NCBI GenBank assembly: GCA_903837305.1
Contig: CAILUB010000035.1
Location: 1-21,000, forward strand
Reading direction: 5' to 3'
DNA: 21,000 nucleotides
DNA from: an uncultured Cytophagaceae bacterium
GTDB taxonomy: Bacteria; Bacteroidota; Bacteroidia; Cytophagales; Spirosomataceae
Below the pieces are notes generated by a model that saw only the letters and a program-made list of their open reading frames with translations, was not told the DNA's origin and ran no database searches. This document shows positions 8,803 through 15,521 of the stretch, in pieces (position 1 is the stretch's first letter; the number at the start of each line of letters is the position of its first letter). A program made the position numbers and the translations under genes.

Positions 8803-9189
8803 GAATGAGCGAATTAATTCGGCTGTTTTTGCCAAAGATTCTGCCGACGGCTTCATCTTCTCCTGCGAGAAATTAATATCTAACATCCGGTTCATCGGCA
8901 CTAAATGCACGTGTGCATGCGGCACCTCTAAACCAATTACCGCCACCCCTACTCGCTTGCAAGGAATCGCTTTCTTAATCGCAGGAGCGATCGTTTGAGC
9001 GAATTTCATTAAGTCCCCTAGCAATTCAGGATCCAAATCAAAGATATAGTCAATCTCTTGTTTAGGGATCACAAGCACGTGACCTTCTACTAAAGGCATC
9101 ACGTCTAAGAAAGCTAAGAAGCGATCGTCTTCCTTGATTAAATGACAAGGAATTTCTCTGTTGACAATTTTGGTAAATATCGTGCTCAT
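8794..9189 (-). CDS. HIT (histidine triad) family hydrolase
   Basis: Small cytoplasmic nucleotide-binding hydrolase or transferase of the HIT superfamily, 131 residues. The N-terminal TIFTKIVNREIPCHLIKEDD and the segment PLVEGHVLVIPK (about 32-43) are typical of the bacterial Hint-like branch. The triad HAHVHLVP is at 91-98 with His91, His93 and His95; in the family the middle His attacks the alpha-phosphate of AMP-like substrates such as adenosine phosphoramidate. The physiological substrate in bacteria is generally unclear. It follows kup on the minus strand with one base between kup's stop and its ATG region, so it is probably the second gene of a kup operon. Its stop overlaps that of convergent gpsA. 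Confidence 0.93.
   Translation of the reverse strand: MSTIFTKIVNREIPCHLIKEDDRFLAFLDVMPLVEGHVLVIPKQEIDYIFDLDPELLGDLMKFAQTIAPAIKKAIPCKRVGVAVIGLEVPHAHVHLVPMNRMLDINFSQEKMKPSAESLAKTAELIRSFLL
8810..8830 (+). terminator. Weak candidate terminator for gpsA inside the HIT gene
   Basis: The perfect 12-base palindrome CGAATTAATTCG (8810-8821) is followed after four bases by TTTTT (8826-8830), just beyond the gpsA stop. The hairpin is short and AT-rich, so intrinsic termination here would be weak. It is listed because no better candidate exists at this convergent junction. Confidence 0.2.
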
Positions 9190-9190
9190 C

Positions 9191-11152
9191 TTACTCGATA
9201 CGTTTTAAATTACATTTAGTGATCGGCTTAATGATCATCGGTACTTTCTCTAGTTTTACCGCATCAGAATCCAAGCCAAAATACTTGTCCTCTGAATGCG
9301 TAAACTGCTTCACGAAGAAATAGGCTTTCATCACCATTCGGTCTAATAATGGCAATTCGTTATCGAATGATAGGAATTTTTCTAAAACAACGAAACGGAA
9401 ATCACCTATCACGTTTTGCTCATTCAAAGATTTGTAACGAGAGGTGATATCCACTTCTCCACGAGAAACCATTTCTTCCACCACCTTACGGAAGTACAAG
9501 TTAATGCGTTGCTCCACTTTAAAGCCTAACTTAAAGTTTACCTTAATGATGTCATCCCGCTCGATCACGGTCACTTTATAGTCCATTGTATAGGGATCAT
9601 CTAAGGTATCTACGTGCACAAACCAATAGATATCAGCACGCTTCGGACGACGTTGGAAGATCGAATAAATAATTTTTGATTCGATATCTGACACACGACC
9701 CGCATTCGACATAAAGACTAAGTGCGTCGCATATTTAGGAATCGTCTCATCTTTACTCAACTCTTTTAGCGGCTCGATGTAGTCTGATAACTTCTCGTAT
9801 TCCGTTAATTTCTTTTTGATAGCTGTCGCTCTGAACCAGATCAACATGATCAAAATAATGACGCCTGCAATGATTAAAGAAACATAACCACCGTGCCAGA
9901 ACTTCTGCAAGTTTGCCACTAAGAAGGATCCTTCTAAAGTAACGTAAACAGCTAAGAATAAGAGGATCCACCACATGTCCACCTTCTTGATGTGCAGGTA
10001 ATAAGCCATCAAAGACGTCGTCATTAACATGGTCATTGTGATAGCAAGACCATAGGCCGCCTCCATATTTGCTGATTCTTTAAACCACAGAACAACCCCC
10101 ACGCAACCCATCCATAATAATATGTTGATAGAAGGAACGTATAATTGTCCTTTTTGATCCGATGGGTAAACTAACCGAACACGAGGCCACAAATTCAAGC
10201 GAATCGCCTCAGAAATCAAGGTAAATGAGCCTGAAATCAAGGCTTGAGAAGCAATCACGGCGGCAGCCGTCGCGATCATAATCCCTGTAAATAAGAACTC
10301 ACGTGGTAATAATTCGAAGATAGGTTTACGTGCCCCTAGTAGTGCTCCCTCGTGTGCTAACAACCAAGCTCCTTGCCCAAAATATTGCAAAACCAACGCA
10401 ATCTTAACAAAAACCCAGCTGATGCGAATATTCTCTTTTCCGCAGTGACCTAAATCTGAATATAAAGCTTCAGCTCCGGTTGTACATAAAAACACGGCTC
10501 CCAAAGTCCAGAAACCCGCAGATCCCGCTTGATGTGTTGTCAACAATTCCCATGCATACATAGGAGATAACGCTCTGAAAATAGACCAATCTTGACCAAT
10601 CCAGATTAAACCGGTCAATGCTAACATGGAAAACCACAATAACATAATCGGGCCAAATAGCTTACCTACAACCTTCGTTCCAAAGATTTGGAAGATAAAT
10701 AGAATCGTCAAAATGACAATAACGATAGGCACCGTATCTGTTACGAAAGGGGTTCCGTCCTTGTGATGTAGCATTTTTAATCCCTCAATTGCAGAGGAAA
10801 CCGAGATAGGTGGCGTGATTATACCATCCGCTAATAGGGTGGCTCCCCCGATAATGGCAGGTAAGGTCAACCACTTCGCATGACGCCTTACTAATGCAAA
10901 AAGGGCAAAGATCCCGCCTTCACCCTTATTATCTGCTCGTAAAATTAAAATCACATATTTCAACGTTGTCTGTAAAGTCAACGTCCAAAAAATACAAGAT
11001 AATCCCCCTAAAACGGTTAAGGAATTAATCGGATTATCTCCGATGATTGATTGCATTACATACAATGGAGAAGTTCCAATGTCCCCGTAAATGATCCCCA
11101 TAGCTACCAATAGACCGGCAGCGGTGGCTTTACTTTTGTGTTTGTGTTCCAT
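9191..11152 (-). CDS. kup: Kup-family low-affinity potassium transporter
   Basis: Inner-membrane K+ uptake protein of the KUP/HAK/KT family, probably a K+/H+ symporter. At 653 residues the length fits the family (622 in E. coli). The family signature near the N-terminus is GIIYGDIGTSPLY (19-31). Also present are LRADNKGEGGIFALFAL in the next segments, and a run of about twelve hydrophobic segments up to roughly residue 430. A hydrophilic C-terminal region of about 200 residues follows and is expected in the cytoplasm. The HIT gene follows after one base. Upstream lie 166 non-coding bases containing a consensus -7 box and a 22-bp perfect palindrome, so the gene appears to be regulated at its own promoter rather than cotranscribed with the AlbA_2 gene further upstream. 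Confidence 0.95.
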   Translation of the reverse strand: MEHKHKSKATAAGLLVAMGIIYGDIGTSPLYVMQSIIGDNPINSLTVLGGLSCIFWTLTLQTTLKYVILILRADNKGEGGIFALFALVRRHAKWLTLPAIIGGATLLADGIITPPISVSSAIEGLKMLHHKDGTPFVTDTVPIVIVILTILFIFQIFGTKVVGKLFGPIMLLWFSMLALTGLIWIGQDWSIFRALSPMYAWELLTTHQAGSAGFWTLGAVFLCTTGAEALYSDLGHCGKENIRISWVFVKIALVLQYFGQGAWLLAHEGALLGARKPIFELLPREFLFTGIMIATAAAVIASQALISGSFTLISEAIRLNLWPRVRLVYPSDQKGQLYVPSINILLWMGCVGVVLWFKESANMEAAYGLAITMTMLMTTSLMAYYLHIKKVDMWWILLFLAVYVTLEGSFLVANLQKFWHGGYVSLIIAGVIILIMLIWFRATAIKKKLTEYEKLSDYIEPLKELSKDETIPKYATHLVFMSNAGRVSDIESKIIYSIFQRRPKRADIYWFVHVDTLDDPYTMDYKVTVIERDDIIKVNFKLGFKVEQRINLYFRKVVEEMVSRGEVDITSRYKSLNEQNVIGDFRFVVLEKFLSFDNELPLLDRMVMKAYFFVKQFTHSEDKYFGLDSDAVKLEKVPMIIKPITKCNLKRIE

Positions 11153-11248
11153 TATTAATCTCTAGGGAGTAAAAGTCTTATCAAGCGGCTTTGTTTATCT
11201 TAAAAATTAAATGCAATAAATGCACAAAATTGTACTATTTGTATCTGT

Positions 11249-11270
11249 TTTCTTGAAATATTTCAAGAAA
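11249..11270. promoter_or_regulatory. 22-bp perfect palindrome, candidate operator of kup
   Basis: Two 11-base half sites, TTTCTTGAAAT and ATTTCAAGAAA, abut with no spacer. The palindrome lies just downstream (on the minus strand) of a consensus -7 box at 11284-11277, so it would cover the transcription start and first ~20 bases of the kup leader, a classic repressor position. It could fold into a hairpin of about nine base pairs, but no T-tract follows on either strand, which argues against an intrinsic terminator of the upstream AlbA_2 gene. The binding protein is unknown. Confidence 0.55.
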
Positions 11271-11276
11271 CGGATG

Positions 11277-11284
11277 CAAATATA
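11277..11284 (-). promoter_or_regulatory. Consensus -7 promoter box upstream of kup
   Basis: Read leftward the sequence is TATATTTG, an exact match to the Bacteroidota -7 consensus TAnnTTTG. Transcription would start near 11271, giving a leader of about 118 bases before kup. The -33 region is not a good TTTG. A weaker alternative, CAATTTTG at 11232-11225, would give a leader of about 70 bases. Confidence 0.45.
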
Positions 11285-11318
11285 GATTTAATTTCCTGAT
11301 AATGAATATCCTTTGAAA

Positions 11319-12014
11319 TTAATTTAAACGATAGGTATCCGCTGATTCTCCGGGCTCGATTTTTAACACCCGCGTAAGGACTAAAAGAACTAATTTTCTG
11401 GCCGCCAGCCACATAGGAATTTGGGCTTGTTGCGCTAACTCAGCTAGGGTGATATGGCCATTTTGCCGTACATAATCTAATAAGAAGCGCTCGATGTCTC
11501 CGTAGGCGAAACTGATGCCGTCATCGTTTTGGCGACGTAAAATTTGCTTCATTTCTTTGCTCGCCTGAATGGTGCGGTCTTTTACTCGTACATAGCAGAT
11601 GGGATGTGGGTCGGTAGCAAGTTGAACAAAATGGGGCTTGTCCACGCTCTCATAGACTTGATAGACCAAAACTTCTCGGCCATTATCCAAGCAAATCCGA
11701 TAAGCACGGTAGGTAAAGGATGGAAAACAATACTTATCAATGGCCCGCTCTAGTAAAAATTGCTCCTCTTCTGCAAACTTCACACCTTCAATCACGCCAG
11801 CATCGCTGACGCCTACGAATAAATGACCTCCCTCGGTATTCGCGAAAGCTACCAGTTCCTTGATAATCTTTTCTGGAAACTTCACCTTCATCTTAAACTC
11901 CAGACGCGCACTCTCTCCGTGACGCACAAGATTCCGCAGATTTCGAAGGTCTAACAAGTTTTCTTCCTCATCACCTAAAGGACTATCCAATAAAATCTCT
12001 GATCCGATCCGCAT
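11319..12014 (-). CDS. AlbA_2 (Schlafen-like) domain protein with C-terminal winged helix
   Basis: Protein of 231 residues without signal peptide or membrane segments, presumably cytoplasmic. After an acidic N-terminus (DEEENLLDLRNLRNLV), residues about 33-150 carry the AlbA_2/divergent-AAA pattern: GESARLEFK, then IIKELVAFANTEGG and HLFVGVSDAG. This domain is shared with Schlafen-type and various predicted nucleic-acid-binding or regulatory proteins. Residues about 165-231 (GHITLAELAQQAQIP...) look like a winged helix-turn-helix, suggesting DNA binding. Function is unknown; a transcription factor is plausible, a nuclease less so from what is visible. It is divergent from cysH across an 85-base gap and lies upstream of kup in the same direction, so both are conceivable targets, but nothing in the sequence proves this. 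Confidence 0.75.
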   Translation of the reverse strand: MRIGSEILLDSPLGDEEENLLDLRNLRNLVRHGESARLEFKMKVKFPEKIIKELVAFANTEGGHLFVGVSDAGVIEGVKFAEEEQFLLERAIDKYCFPSFTYRAYRICLDNGREVLVYQVYESVDKPHFVQLATDPHPICYVRVKDRTIQASKEMKQILRRQNDDGISFAYGDIERFLLDYVRQNGHITLAELAQQAQIPMWLAARKLVLLVLTRVLKIEPGESADTYRLN

Positions 12015-12075
12015 AATGCACTAATGTAGGAATTATTTTTTTATTTATTAGTATAGTTATTCAATAGACAATGTG

Positions 12076-12083
12076 TACCTTTG
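12076..12083 (+). promoter_or_regulatory. Consensus -7 promoter box of cysHDN
   Basis: TACCTTTG matches TAnnTTTG exactly and lies 16 bases before the cysH ATG, predicting a short leader of about ten bases. The -33 region has no clear TTTG, which often accompanies activator-dependent promoters, but that is inference. Confidence 0.55.
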
Positions 12084-12099
12084 TAAAAAATAGGACAAA

Positions 12100-12792
12100 A
12101 TGCATCTCAAAACGCTCGAAAAGGAATTACTATCCAGATCATTGCCAGAACGAATTCAGTTCGTTGCCTCCTATTTTGCAGGTGAGCGCCTTGTTTTCTC
12201 CACCTCTTTTGGCCAAGAAGATCAGGCAATTACCCAAGCTATTACTAGCACTAAATCGAATATTGAAATCTTTACTTTGGATACCGGACGTCAATTCCAA
12301 GAATCCTACGAATTGATGGATTTGACCATCAAAAAATATGGCATCTCTCTTCAAACCTTTTTCCCGAACACCACAGCGGTGGAAACTTTAGTCGCAGAAA
12401 AAGGATTCAACTCCTTTTATACCTCTGTAGAGAACCGAAAAGAATGCTGTTTTGTTCGAAAAATGGAGCCATTAAATCGGGCCTTGCAGGGAGCGAAAGT
12501 GTGGATTACCGGATTAAGGGCCGAACAATCAGACAATAGGGCTGATATGCCCATCATCGAATGGGACGAAAACCGTCAATTATGGAAGATCAACCCCTTA
12601 ATCGACTGGAGCTTTAGCCAACTAGAAAATTACTTACAAGAACATAAAATTCCCCAAAACCCCTTGCACAAGAAAGGGTTCATCTCCATCGGATGTGCTC
12701 CGTGTACGCGAGCTATTTCGGAGGGAGAACATCCACGTGCGGGTCGTTGGTGGTGGGAGAATTCCCAAAAAGAATGTGGTTTACACGCCTAA
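12100..12792 (+). CDS. cysH: Adenylylsulfate (APS) reductase, [4Fe-4S] type
   Basis: Thioredoxin-dependent assimilatory reductase that converts APS to sulfite and AMP in the cytoplasm. It has 230 residues. The nucleotide-binding start reads LVFSTSFGQEDQ, followed by FTLDTGRQFQESYEL. It has the iron-sulfur cysteine set Cys116-Cys117 (KECCFVRK) and Cys199/Cys202 (GCAPCTR), which marks the APS-reducing enzymes; the PAPS reductases of enteric bacteria lack these. The catalytic cysteine is Cys226 in the C-terminal KECGLH. It opens the operon, with cysD starting three bases after its stop. Since APS is the substrate, no APS kinase (CysC) is needed, and indeed none is seen here. Annotation pipelines may label it PAPS reductase. 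Confidence 0.93.
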   Translation: MHLKTLEKELLSRSLPERIQFVASYFAGERLVFSTSFGQEDQAITQAITSTKSNIEIFTLDTGRQFQESYELMDLTIKKYGISLQTFFPNTTAVETLVAEKGFNSFYTSVENRKECCFVRKMEPLNRALQGAKVWITGLRAEQSDNRADMPIIEWDENRQLWKINPLIDWSFSQLENYLQEHKIPQNPLHKKGFISIGCAPCTRAISEGEHPRAGRWWWENSQKECGLHA

Positions 12793-12795
12793 GTT

Positions 12796-13710
12796 ATGCA
12801 GACAATACAAGATAAAATCGGTCATTTTCCTCGCCAACTAGAGGATGAATCCATCTACATCCTGCGGGAAGTGGCAGCGCAATTTGAGCGCCCAGCTTTA
12901 CTTTTCTCAGGAGGAAAGGATTCCATTACCTTGGTTCGTTTAGCCCAAAAGGCTTTCTTTCCTGGTAAAATCCCTTTCCCATTGGTTCACATTGATACAG
13001 GTCACAACTTCCCAGAGACGATTGAATTCCGCGACTGGTTAGCCAAAGAAACGGGGGCCGAATTAATAGTCCGTTATGTACAAGATTCCATCAACCAAGG
13101 AAAGGCGACGGAAGAGTCTGGAAAATATGCCTCGCGTAACGTCCTTCAAACCGTAACGCTTTTAGATACGATCGAAGAATTCAAATTCGATGCTTGTATC
13201 GGTGGAGCAAGACGAGACGAGGAAAAAGCGAGAGCGAAAGAACGTATTTTTTCGGTGCGTGATGATTTTGGGCAGTGGGATGCAAAACGCCAGAGACCTG
13301 AATTATTCGATATGCTCAACGGCCGCATCGCAGTAGGAGAAAACGTGCGCGTGTTTCCTATTTCGAACTGGACAGAGCTCGATGTTTGGAACTACATCAA
13401 AGAAGAGAAGATGGAGATCCCAAGTATCTACTATTCGCACCAACGTCAGGTGATTGAGCGGGATGGAATGCTTTGGGCTGATTCTGAGTACTTGAACAAA
13501 GAGGCAGATGAGATCCCATTCGAGGCGACTGTTCGTTTCAGAACGGTGGGCGACATGACGTGTACGGCAGCTGTGGCTTCTGATGCAACGGATATCGATG
13601 TGATCATTGAAGAGATTCTTTCTGCCGAAATTTCAGAACGTGGTGCGCGCATTGACGACAAACGTTCGGAGGCGGCGATGGAAAAGAGAAAACAACAAGG
13701 GTATTTTTAA
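12796..13710 (+). CDS. cysD: Sulfate adenylyltransferase subunit 2 (CysD)
   Basis: Catalytic subunit of the heterodimeric ATP sulfurylase, which makes APS and pyrophosphate from ATP and sulfate. At 304 residues the length matches the family. The N-type ATP pyrophosphatase loop SGGKDS is at 38-43. Other family hallmarks are VHIDTGHNFPE, CIGGARRDEEKARAKERIFS, and the C-terminal RFRTVGDMTCTAAV. It sits between cysH (three bases upstream) and cysN (21 bases downstream), the GTPase partner that drives the unfavourable adenylation. Confidence 0.97.
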   Translation: MQTIQDKIGHFPRQLEDESIYILREVAAQFERPALLFSGGKDSITLVRLAQKAFFPGKIPFPLVHIDTGHNFPETIEFRDWLAKETGAELIVRYVQDSINQGKATEESGKYASRNVLQTVTLLDTIEEFKFDACIGGARRDEEKARAKERIFSVRDDFGQWDAKRQRPELFDMLNGRIAVGENVRVFPISNWTELDVWNYIKEEKMEIPSIYYSHQRQVIERDGMLWADSEYLNKEADEIPFEATVRFRTVGDMTCTAAVASDATDIDVIIEEILSAEISERGARIDDKRSEAAMEKRKQQGYF

Positions 13711-13731
13711 TTCAATCTCAGACAAGAACAC

Positions 13732-14982
13732 ATGGATATTTTACGCATAGCTACCGCAGGTTCCGTTGATGATGGAAAAAGTACCTTAATCGGCCGCCTG
13801 TTATACGAGACAAATTCAATTACAAAAGATAAAATTGAAGCCTTAGAAAGTGCTTCTAAACGCAAAGGACTTGACTTTCTTGACCTTTCCCTATTAACCG
13901 ATGGCCTCATCGCTGAGCGCGAGCAAGGAATCACCATCGACGTGGCACATATTTATTTTTCTACACCTACCCGCAAGTATATCATCGCGGATACCCCGGG
14001 ACACGTGGAATATACCCGGAATATGGTGACGGGGGCTTCGAACGCGAAGGTTTCCTTGATCTTAGTGGATGCCCGCCAAGGGGTAGTGGAACAAACAGCA
14101 CGTCACTTATCAATCGCCGCCATGCTGCGTATCCCGAAAGTGATTATTTGTGTGAACAAGATGGACTTAGTCCAATACCAAGAATCCACGTTCAATGCGA
14201 TAAAAGACAGCTTGGCGGAATTAGTCGCACAGACCACTTTCGACGGACAGGAAATCAGCTTCTTACCTATTTCCTCTTTGTATGGCCAAAACATCACGGT
14301 GAATGCCAGCGAAATGCCTTGGTTCAAGGGCAATACATTGTTAGGCGAATTAGAAGCCTTCGAATATGCCTCTACTTTAGCACACGCTCCGGCTCGTTTC
14401 CCGGTTCAATTTGTCGTAAGACCTATGACCGAAGCCTACCACGACTTCCGTGGCTATGCCGGAAAAATTAGCTCTGGTACGTTCAAAGTGGGTGATGCCA
14501 TTCGCGTTTTGCCTACGGGACAAGAAAGCACGATTGCGACCATTGAAAAGTTTGATACTAAATTATCGCAGGCTATCGCAGGGGATTCTGTGACGATTAC
14601 GTTAACGACAGATGTGGATATATCGCGCGGAAACACGCTTGTATTAGCTTCGGAAGTTCAGCCGCCACAGCTAAAAGACTTTTCTGCTCAGGTTTGCTGG
14701 TTAGATCACACGGCCTTGAGTCCAGGAAAGACCTACTTATTGCAACACGGAATCAATACGACGAAGGCCAAAATCTCGCAAATTACTGAGCGCCTTGATG
14801 TGGCAACACAGAGAGCTACTGAAGGTGTCTCGAGTTTACAACTCAATGAGATCGGTACCATTGCGTTGCGCACGGCACAACCGATTAGCGCAGATCAATA
14901 TGCGGCCAATCCAGCGAATGGAGCCTTTATCCTGATCGATGAATTCTCGAATTCAACCGTCGGTGTAGGATTCGTAAAATAA
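13732..14982 (+). CDS. cysN: Sulfate adenylyltransferase subunit 1 (CysN), GTPase
   Basis: GTPase subunit of ATP sulfurylase, EF-Tu-like, coupling GTP hydrolysis to APS synthesis by CysD. G motifs: G1 GSVDDGKST (10-18), GITIDVAH for G2, DTPGH (87-91) for G3, NKMD (142-145) for G4, and ISSLYGQN for G5. Beta-barrel domains follow from about residue 225. At 416 residues it is shorter than the 475-residue E. coli protein and lacks any C-terminal APS kinase domain, so it is not a CysNC fusion. The stop is two bases from that of convergent crtZ, and a strong terminator lies 20 bases beyond, inside crtZ. Confidence 0.96.
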   Translation: MDILRIATAGSVDDGKSTLIGRLLYETNSITKDKIEALESASKRKGLDFLDLSLLTDGLIAEREQGITIDVAHIYFSTPTRKYIIADTPGHVEYTRNMVTGASNAKVSLILVDARQGVVEQTARHLSIAAMLRIPKVIICVNKMDLVQYQESTFNAIKDSLAELVAQTTFDGQEISFLPISSLYGQNITVNASEMPWFKGNTLLGELEAFEYASTLAHAPARFPVQFVVRPMTEAYHDFRGYAGKISSGTFKVGDAIRVLPTGQESTIATIEKFDTKLSQAIAGDSVTITLTTDVDISRGNTLVLASEVQPPQLKDFSAQVCWLDHTALSPGKTYLLQHGINTTKAKISQITERLDVATQRATEGVSSLQLNEIGTIALRTAQPISADQYAANPANGAFILIDEFSNSTVGVGFVK

Positions 14983-14984
14983 GT

Positions 14985-15425
14985 TTATTGGTATTTTTTA
15001 GGGGCGTAGAGGAAGCCAAAAGCCTCTGCGCCTTTTTTTGTATGCACCTCATGGTGCACGTAATGCGCTTTCATAATGCGCTTCATATACGCAGAACCCG
15101 CTTTGTACTTGATTTTGATGCGGCGGTGAACGATGATATCGTGGAAGATGAAATAGAAGATACCATAGGTCGCGATCCCTAATCCAATGTAAAATAACGG
15201 CCAATATTCCGCAATTTCAGCTCCTATGATGATCGTTAATGTGGAGGAGATTCCGAAAACAACAGAAAACAGGTCGTTTTTCTCTAACGGATTCTTATGG
15301 TGCACGTGGTGCGACTCGTGCCAGTTCCACATAATGCCGTGCATAATGTATTTGTGCGTGAACCAAGCCACCCCTTCCATTCCCAGAAAAGTTCCTAACC
15401 AAAGTAAAATTCCTACTAACATCAT
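14985..15425 (-). CDS. crtZ: CrtZ-type beta-carotene hydroxylase (fatty acid hydroxylase superfamily)
   Basis: Membrane-bound non-haem di-iron hydroxylase that adds 3-hydroxyl groups to the beta rings of carotenoids, giving zeaxanthin-type pigments. It has 146 residues, at the short end of the family. The full histidine pattern of CrtZ is present: HX4H (His24, His29), HX2HH (His36, His39, His40), HX4H (His95, His100) and HX2HH (His121, His124, His125). Hydrophobic segments lie at about 1-22, 55-72 and 76-94. No other carotenoid genes lie in the window. It is convergent with cysN, and its last coding bases contain the cys terminator read from the other strand, including a run of seven A's on its own strand. 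A related sterol desaturase-like role is less likely given the small size and exact motif set. Confidence 0.88.
   Translation of the reverse strand: MMLVGILLWLGTFLGMEGVAWFTHKYIMHGIMWNWHESHHVHHKNPLEKNDLFSVVFGISSTLTIIIGAEIAEYWPLFYIGLGIATYGIFYFIFHDIIVHRRIKIKYKAGSAYMKRIMKAHYVHHEVHTKKGAEAFGFLYAPKKYQ
15003..15039 (+). terminator. Strong rho-independent terminator of the cysHDN operon, inside crtZ
   Basis: Ten-pair stem GGCGTAGAGG (15003-15012) with CCTCTGCGCC (15023-15032), nine Watson-Crick pairs and one U-G wobble. The loop has ten bases, followed directly by seven T's (15033-15039). It begins 20 bases after the cysN stop. It works only rightward, because no T-tract follows the hairpin on the minus strand. 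It lies wholly within the crtZ coding sequence. Confidence 0.85.
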
Positions 15426-15439
15426 AACGTTATTTCAAC

Positions 15440-15447
15440 CAAAATTA
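15440..15447 (-). promoter_or_regulatory. Consensus -7 promoter box of crtZ
   Basis: Read leftward the sequence is TAATTTTG, an exact TAnnTTTG match, 14 bases before the crtZ ATG at 15425. The predicted leader is under ten bases. The -33 region has no clear TTTG; the nearest is a TTTA-like stretch. Confidence 0.45.
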
Positions 15448-15495
15448 CGGCGAATTGTTTTAATAAACCACCCTCGACCTTTGGCCTAAATCAAT

Positions 15496-15503
15496 TATCT
15501 TTG
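15496..15503 (+). promoter_or_regulatory. Consensus -7 promoter box of the valS cluster
   Basis: TATCTTTG matches TAnnTTTG exactly and ends 18 bases before the valS ATG. A TTTG occurs at 15480-15483, but its 12-base spacing is shorter than the roughly 19-20 usual for a -33 box. No T-box leader or other tRNA-sensing structure fits in the 96-base gap to crtZ. Confidence 0.55.
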
Positions 15504-15521
15504 TAGGCTTAGAGAACACAT

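Noticed and set aside
11249..11270. Palindrome as an intrinsic terminator of the AlbA_2 gene
   Set aside because: No T-tract follows the hairpin on the minus strand, and the placement after a -7 box fits an operator better.
11153..11318. Possible riboswitch (for example c-di-AMP type) in the kup leader
   Set aside because: The leader is AT-rich and no conserved riboswitch core could be recognised; only the palindrome stands out.
12071..12316. Alternative frame overlapping the start of cysH
   Set aside because: It is a shadow frame; cysH in the other frame carries all family motifs.
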